Assembly (NCBI RefSeq): GCF_039908645.1
Contig: NZ_CP150917.1
Coordinates: 1,584,501 to 1,648,500, forward strand
DNA: 64,000 nucleotides
Reading direction: 5' to 3'
From: Pseudomonas helvetica
GTDB taxonomy: Bacteria; Pseudomonadota; Gammaproteobacteria; Pseudomonadales; Pseudomonadaceae
Shown here: positions 60,650 through 64,000 of the stretch, one piece after another
Numbering within the stretch: the first letter of the stretch is position 1
Layout of the letters: every line of letters starts with the position of its first letter
Made by a program: the position numbers and the translations under genes
Notes under the pieces: model-generated
The model's database searches: none
Seen by the model: only the letters and a program-made list of their open reading frames with translations
Told to the model about the DNA's origin: nothing

Positions 60650-61591
60650 TTAACGCTGGATCTCGAGGTCACGATCCAGTTGGTAAGGCAGGTCGAGCAG
60701 GTGCAGGGCCGGGCCCTCCAGGGCGCCAAGATGCACGTCGCCACTGTCCGCGGCTTCGGCTTGCAGCACCGCCAACAGCTCGATGTTCTGTTCGGCATGA
60801 GCGGCAATCACCACTTCACCGATGGAGCTGCCGTGGGTTGGGGAAAACAGTGCGGTGCCTGGCTCGGGCAGCTCGGTGGCGTCGAGTTGCAGGCGATACA
60901 GCCGACGCTTGAGCTTGCCCAGGTACTGCATGCGCGCGACGATTTCCTGGCCGGTGTAGCAACCTTTCTTGAAGCTCACGCCGCCTACCGCTTGCAGGTT
61001 GAGCATTTGCGGAATGAACAGCTCGCGGGTTTGCGGCATGACCTGGCCGATGCCGGCGCGGATCTGCCCGAGCAGCCACTGGTTCAGGTCGCCTTCAGGC
61101 AGCAATGCGGCCAGCGAGTTGCGCAAGGTGCCGGCCTGACTGGCCGCCGCCCAGAGTTCGACGCGATCGGATGACACTCGAATGGCAATCAGACCGCCTG
61201 CGCGGGCAACTGCGCCGTCTTCCCGGGGAAGCGCCAGGCCCAGGCCGGACAGGACGGCTTCCGAGTGCTGCAGGCCAAAGCGAACCCAGTCAGCGCTTTC
61301 GTCGGTCAGCTTGGATTTGGAGAACACCGCGTACTTTTTCAGGTCCGCCAACTGTGGCTCCAGCAACTCGCTGGCCATCGCCAACAGGACCCCATCACCT
61401 TCCAGCAGGATGCGAAAACTCGACTGCATGCGGCCTTTTTGGGTGCAGCGTGCACCGAGGCTGGCGTGGGTGTCGCTCAGGTAATTGAGGTTGCAGGTCA
61501 ATTGTCCCTGAAGGAACTTGCTGGCGTCGGAGCCGCGAACGGCGAGTACGCCTTCATGGGACAAGGTGCAGAAAAAAGCAGAATCAGCCAT
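60650..61591 (-). CDS. ygfZ: Folate-binding protein YgfZ
   Basis: The protein has 313 residues. The family signature KGCYTGQEIVARMQYLGKLK is complete, with the conserved cysteine. It starts FFCTLSHEGVLAVRGSDASK, typical of the GcvT-like fold. YgfZ binds tetrahydrofolate and helps maintain iron-sulphur enzymes. It is divergent from sdhE, a partner in the iron-sulphur/flavin enzyme context. Confidence 0.93.
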   Translation of the reverse strand: MADSAFFCTLSHEGVLAVRGSDASKFLQGQLTCNLNYLSDTHASLGARCTQKGRMQSSFRILLEGDGVLLAMASELLEPQLADLKKYAVFSKSKLTDESADWVRFGLQHSEAVLSGLGLALPREDGAVARAGGLIAIRVSSDRVELWAAASQAGTLRNSLAALLPEGDLNQWLLGQIRAGIGQVMPQTRELFIPQMLNLQAVGGVSFKKGCYTGQEIVARMQYLGKLKRRLYRLQLDATELPEPGTALFSPTHGSSIGEVVIAAHAEQNIELLAVLQAEAADSGDVHLGALEGPALHLLDLPYQLDRDLEIQR

Positions 61592-61740
61592 GGGTCATCG
61601 CAGGGTAAAGAGTCTGGAGCACATCATAAGGGGGCGCCCTTGAAATGGGTAGTTCACAAAGGTTCGAACGTGCCCGACCAAAGCCGACTGTTCGACGGGG
61701 ATTGGGGCTGTATACTTGCGCTCTATTTGAGGAGCGCTCC

Positions 61741-61995
61741 ATGGTCGAAGATGTTGAACTGAATCGCCTCTACTGGCACAGCCGCCGCGGCATGCTCGAG
61801 CTTGACGTGTTGCTCGTGCCGTTTGTCAAAGAGGTTTATCCGCACCTCAACGATGTCGATCGCGAGTGCTACCGCAAACTGCTCGAATGCGAAGATCAGG
61901 ACATGTTCGGCTGGTTCATGGAACGCGCCGAGTCGGAAGACCCTGAGCTGCAGCGCATGGTTCGCATGATTCTGGACCGTGTCCAACCCAAGTGA
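61741..61995 (+). CDS. sdhE: Succinate dehydrogenase flavinylation factor SdhE
   Basis: The protein has 84 residues from ATG 61741 with GAGGAGCG upstream. The key motif [19 protein letters not shown] contains the RGxxE core that binds SdhA. It helps attach FAD to succinate dehydrogenase and fumarate reductase. It is followed by ygfX, the usual partner. Confidence 0.94.
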   Translation: MVEDVELNRLYWHSRRGMLELDVLLVPFVKEVYPHLNDVDRECYRKLLECEDQDMFGWFMERAESEDPELQRMVRMILDRVQPK

Positions 61996-62015
61996 GAGTG
62001 TCCTGTCTCACAGTG

Positions 62016-62135
62016 ACTGTTTCTTTTTGACGGCGTCTGTTGTCGCCATGCCGCGTTGCCGCTCCTCGCCATAGCGGGCTATGACTCGTCGCGGCGCCTT
62101 GCCTGGCAACAATAGCCACTCGCCAAAAGAGAAAC
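62016..62135. repeat. Palindromic intergenic repeat before ygfX
   Basis: GTTTCTTTTTGACGG at the left and CCAAAAGAGAAAC at the right are imperfect inverses, and the GC-rich centre is also partly self-complementary. Such blocks recur in Pseudomonas intergenic regions; here it separates sdhE from ygfX. Confidence 0.5.
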
Positions 62136-62141
62136 GTAACT

Positions 62142-62591
62142 GTGAGAAAGGACACCCAGTTTGAGTGCCGCTGGCATGCCTCGCGGCAATTGCTGGCGGC
62201 TTATCTTCTCGCCCAGCTGTTCGCGCTGGGTTCGCTGTTGCTGCTCTCTATGCCGCTATGGGCCAGCTTGCTCGGCATTGCGCTGTGCGCGGTTCACGGT
62301 TTTTGGGTGTTGCCGCGACAGATTCTGCTGACGCACCCGCAGGCATTTCGCGGCTTGCGCCGGGACGCCGATGGTTGGCAATTGTGGAATCAGGCGTCGG
62401 GTTGGCAAGCTGTGCAATTACGTCCAGACAGCCTGGCGCTACCGTTGGTCGTCGTGTTGCGTTTTCGTCTGCGCGGCGAGCGGCGGGTCCGGGCGATCTG
62501 TGTGCCGCGTGATGCGCAGGCGGCGGATGTTCACCGACGCCTGCGGGTCCGGCTCAAGTTCAGTCGGCGTAGGTGGGCGGCACCAGAATAG
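62142..62591 (+). CDS. ygfX: Small membrane protein YgfX
   Basis: The protein has 149 residues from GTG 62142. It starts with [16 protein letters not shown] and has two close membrane helices ([32 protein letters not shown]), then a soluble domain ending basic ([14 protein letters not shown]). YgfX (CptA) acts with SdhE in cell division or toxin-antitoxin-like control in enterobacteria. It ends 32 bp inside the 3' end of nadB on the opposite strand. Confidence 0.85.
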   Translation: MRKDTQFECRWHASRQLLAAYLLAQLFALGSLLLLSMPLWASLLGIALCAVHGFWVLPRQILLTHPQAFRGLRRDADGWQLWNQASGWQAVQLRPDSLALPLVVVLRFRLRGERRVRAICVPRDAQAADVHRRLRVRLKFSRRRWAAPE

Positions 62592-64000
62592 TGTCCAGTG
62601 CTTCTGGCAGCATGTTCGGGTAATCGAGGGTGTAATGCAGGCCGCGACTTTCCTTGCGCTCCATGGCTGAGCGAATCATCAGTTCTGCCACCTGGGCCAG
62701 ATTACGCAGTTCGATCAAATCCCGGCTGACCTTGTAGTTGCTATAGAACTCGTCGATCTCGTCCAGCAGCAGGCGCACGCGATGCTGGGCGCGTTGCAGG
62801 CGTTTGTTGGTGCGCACGATGCCCACGTAGTCCCACATGAACCGCCGAAGCTCATCCCAGTTGTGCGCAATGATCACGTCTTCGTCAGAGTCGGTGACCT
62901 GGCTGGCGTCCCAGGCGGGCAGGGTGCTCGGAATCTCGACTTGAGGCAGTTGTTCAAGAATGTCTGCTGCCGCCGAACGGGCATAGACGAAACACTCCAG
63001 CAGCGAGTTGCTGGCCATGCGGTTGGCGCCGTGCAGGCCGGTGAAGCTGGTTTCGCCAATCGCATACAGGCCTGGCACGTCGGTACGACCGTGTTGGTCG
63101 ACCATGACACCACCGCAGGTATAGTGCGCAGCCGGAACCACCGGGATCGGCTGCTTGGTGATGTCGATGGAGAATTCCAGGCAGCGTTCGTACACCGTCG
63201 GGAAGTGCGACTTGATGAAAGATGCAGGTTTGTGGCTGATGTCCAGATAGACGCAGTCGATACCCAGGCGCTTCATTTCATGGTCGATTGCCCGGGCAAC
63301 GATGTCCCGTGGCGCCAGCTCGGCACGCGGGTCAAAACGCGGCATGAAGCGTTCGCCGTTCGGCAGTTTCAAATGTGCGCCTTCACCGCGCAGGGCTTCG
63401 GTAATCAGGAAGCTTTTGGCTTGTGGGTGGTAGAGGCAGGTGGGGTGGAACTGGTTGAACTCCAGATTCGCCACCCGGCAGCCCGAACGCCAGGCCATGG
63501 CAATGCCGTCGCCGCAGGCGCCATCCGGGTTGCTGGTATAGAGGTAGACTTTCGCGGCTCCGCCGGAGGCGAGGATCACGAACCGCGCGCCATAGGTATC
63601 GACTTCGCCAGTGCCGCGATTGAGCACATAGGCGCCAAGGCAGCGATCACCTTCCAGGCCCAGGCGTTTTTCGGTGATCAGATCAACGGCGACCCGTTGC
63701 TCCAGCAACTCGATGTTCGGCCGTTGCCGTGCTTGATCAAGCAACGTATTGAAAATCGCGGCGCCTGTGGCGTCGGCGGCATGAATAATGCGCCGATGGC
63801 TGTGACCGCCTTCGCGGGTCAGGTGAAACTCGAAACCGCCGTCTTCAGTGCCGGACTGTTCATCGCGGGTGAATGGTACGCCCTGATCGATCAACCATTG
63901 AATGGCTTCGCGGCTATGCTCGACGGTAAAACGCACGGCGTCTTCGTGGCACAGGCCCCCGCCAGCGTTGAGCGTGTCATCGACGTGGGATTCAACGGTA
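62560..64000 (-). CDS. nadB: L-aspartate oxidase NadB (5' part outside window)
   Basis: About 480 residues of the C-terminal part are visible; the frame is open to base 64000, so the N-terminal FAD motif (GxGxxG) is outside. The catalytic and FAD-binding parts are clear: [40 protein letters not shown], and [15 protein letters not shown]. It converts aspartate to iminoaspartate in NAD synthesis. The C-terminal helical domain ([19 protein letters not shown]) is complete. Its position next to ygfX and sdhE is as in other Pseudomonas. Confidence 0.95.
   Translation of the reverse strand, partial: TVESHVDDTLNAGGGLCHEDAVRFTVEHSREAIQWLIDQGVPFTRDEQSGTEDGGFEFHLTREGGHSHRRIIHAADATGAAIFNTLLDQARQRPNIELLEQRVAVDLITEKRLGLEGDRCLGAYVLNRGTGEVDTYGARFVILASGGAAKVYLYTSNPDGACGDGIAMAWRSGCRVANLEFNQFHPTCLYHPQAKSFLITEALRGEGAHLKLPNGERFMPRFDPRAELAPRDIVARAIDHEMKRLGIDCVYLDISHKPASFIKSHFPTVYERCLEFSIDITKQPIPVVPAAHYTCGGVMVDQHGRTDVPGLYAIGETSFTGLHGANRMASNSLLECFVYARSAAADILEQLPQVEIPSTLPAWDASQVTDSDEDVIIAHNWDELRRFMWDYVGIVRTNKRLQRAQHRVRLLLDEIDEFYSNYKVSRDLIELRNLAQVAELMIRSAMERKESRGLHYTLDYPNMLPEALDTILVPPTYAD

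Overview
The window is from a Pseudomonas chromosome, most likely the P. fluorescens/P. putida side of the genus. The right third (about 46.2-64 kb) carries ordinary Pseudomonas core genes: phaG, rsuA, ung, the tctCBA-opdH/tctDE tricarboxylate cluster, ygfZ, sdhE, ygfX and nadB, with REP-type palindromes between genes. The left 46 kb is an accessory island of lower, uneven GC, rich in defence genes, membrane proteins of unknown function, gene fragments and duplications.

Layout. 0-5.7 kb: small hypothetical genes, an HTH regulator, an orphan VbhA-like antitoxin, a HAD phosphatase and decayed genes. 6.1-8.2 kb: a compact defence candidate made of a reverse transcriptase, a SLATT-type 2TM effector and a structured RNA locus with its own promoter. 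9.4-13.5 kb: a Gabija-like pair (OLD nuclease plus UvrD-like helicase). 13.6-22.3 kb: a MITE-like element, a histidine phosphatase, a two-gene membrane operon, a NYN nuclease, a HEPN protein, a DEDDh exonuclease and several pseudogenes. 22.5-31.9 kb: a DUF4209 protein, a TrlF-type PHP-ATPase, an Mrr-like endonuclease, a putAbiC-like membrane protein and a DUF900-type hydrolase. 32-37.7 kb: a duplicated small gene, a phosphorylase remnant, a SMI1 protein, an HNH-like/membrane protein paired with a long coiled-coil membrane protein, and an AbrB-type antitoxin.

37.7-45.2 kb is a tightly overlapping five-gene operon on the minus strand. Its first three genes match my knowledge of the gamma-mobile-trio (GMT) recombination genes gmtY, gmtZ and gmtX. 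GMT islands are known to carry defence cargo, which fits this window. The island ends in a 0.75 kb non-coding stretch with a consensus promoter, an inverted repeat, simple tandem repeats and G-runs. Next comes an intact tRNA-Gly(CCC), and then the broken 5' part of a second tRNA-Gly(CCC) that looks like the native insertion target. A decayed copy of the last gene of the five-gene operon sits near the left edge (0.8-1.0 kb), so island history here involved more than one element.

How the genes fit together: the island is best read as a mobile defence cargo carrier delivered by the GMT recombinases. The most interesting candidates are the RT-SLATT-RNA locus (7.46-8.2 kb) and the SMI1/HNH-membrane/coiled-coil operon (33.6-37.3 kb). 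All functional statements come from reading motifs in the sequence; no database search was run.
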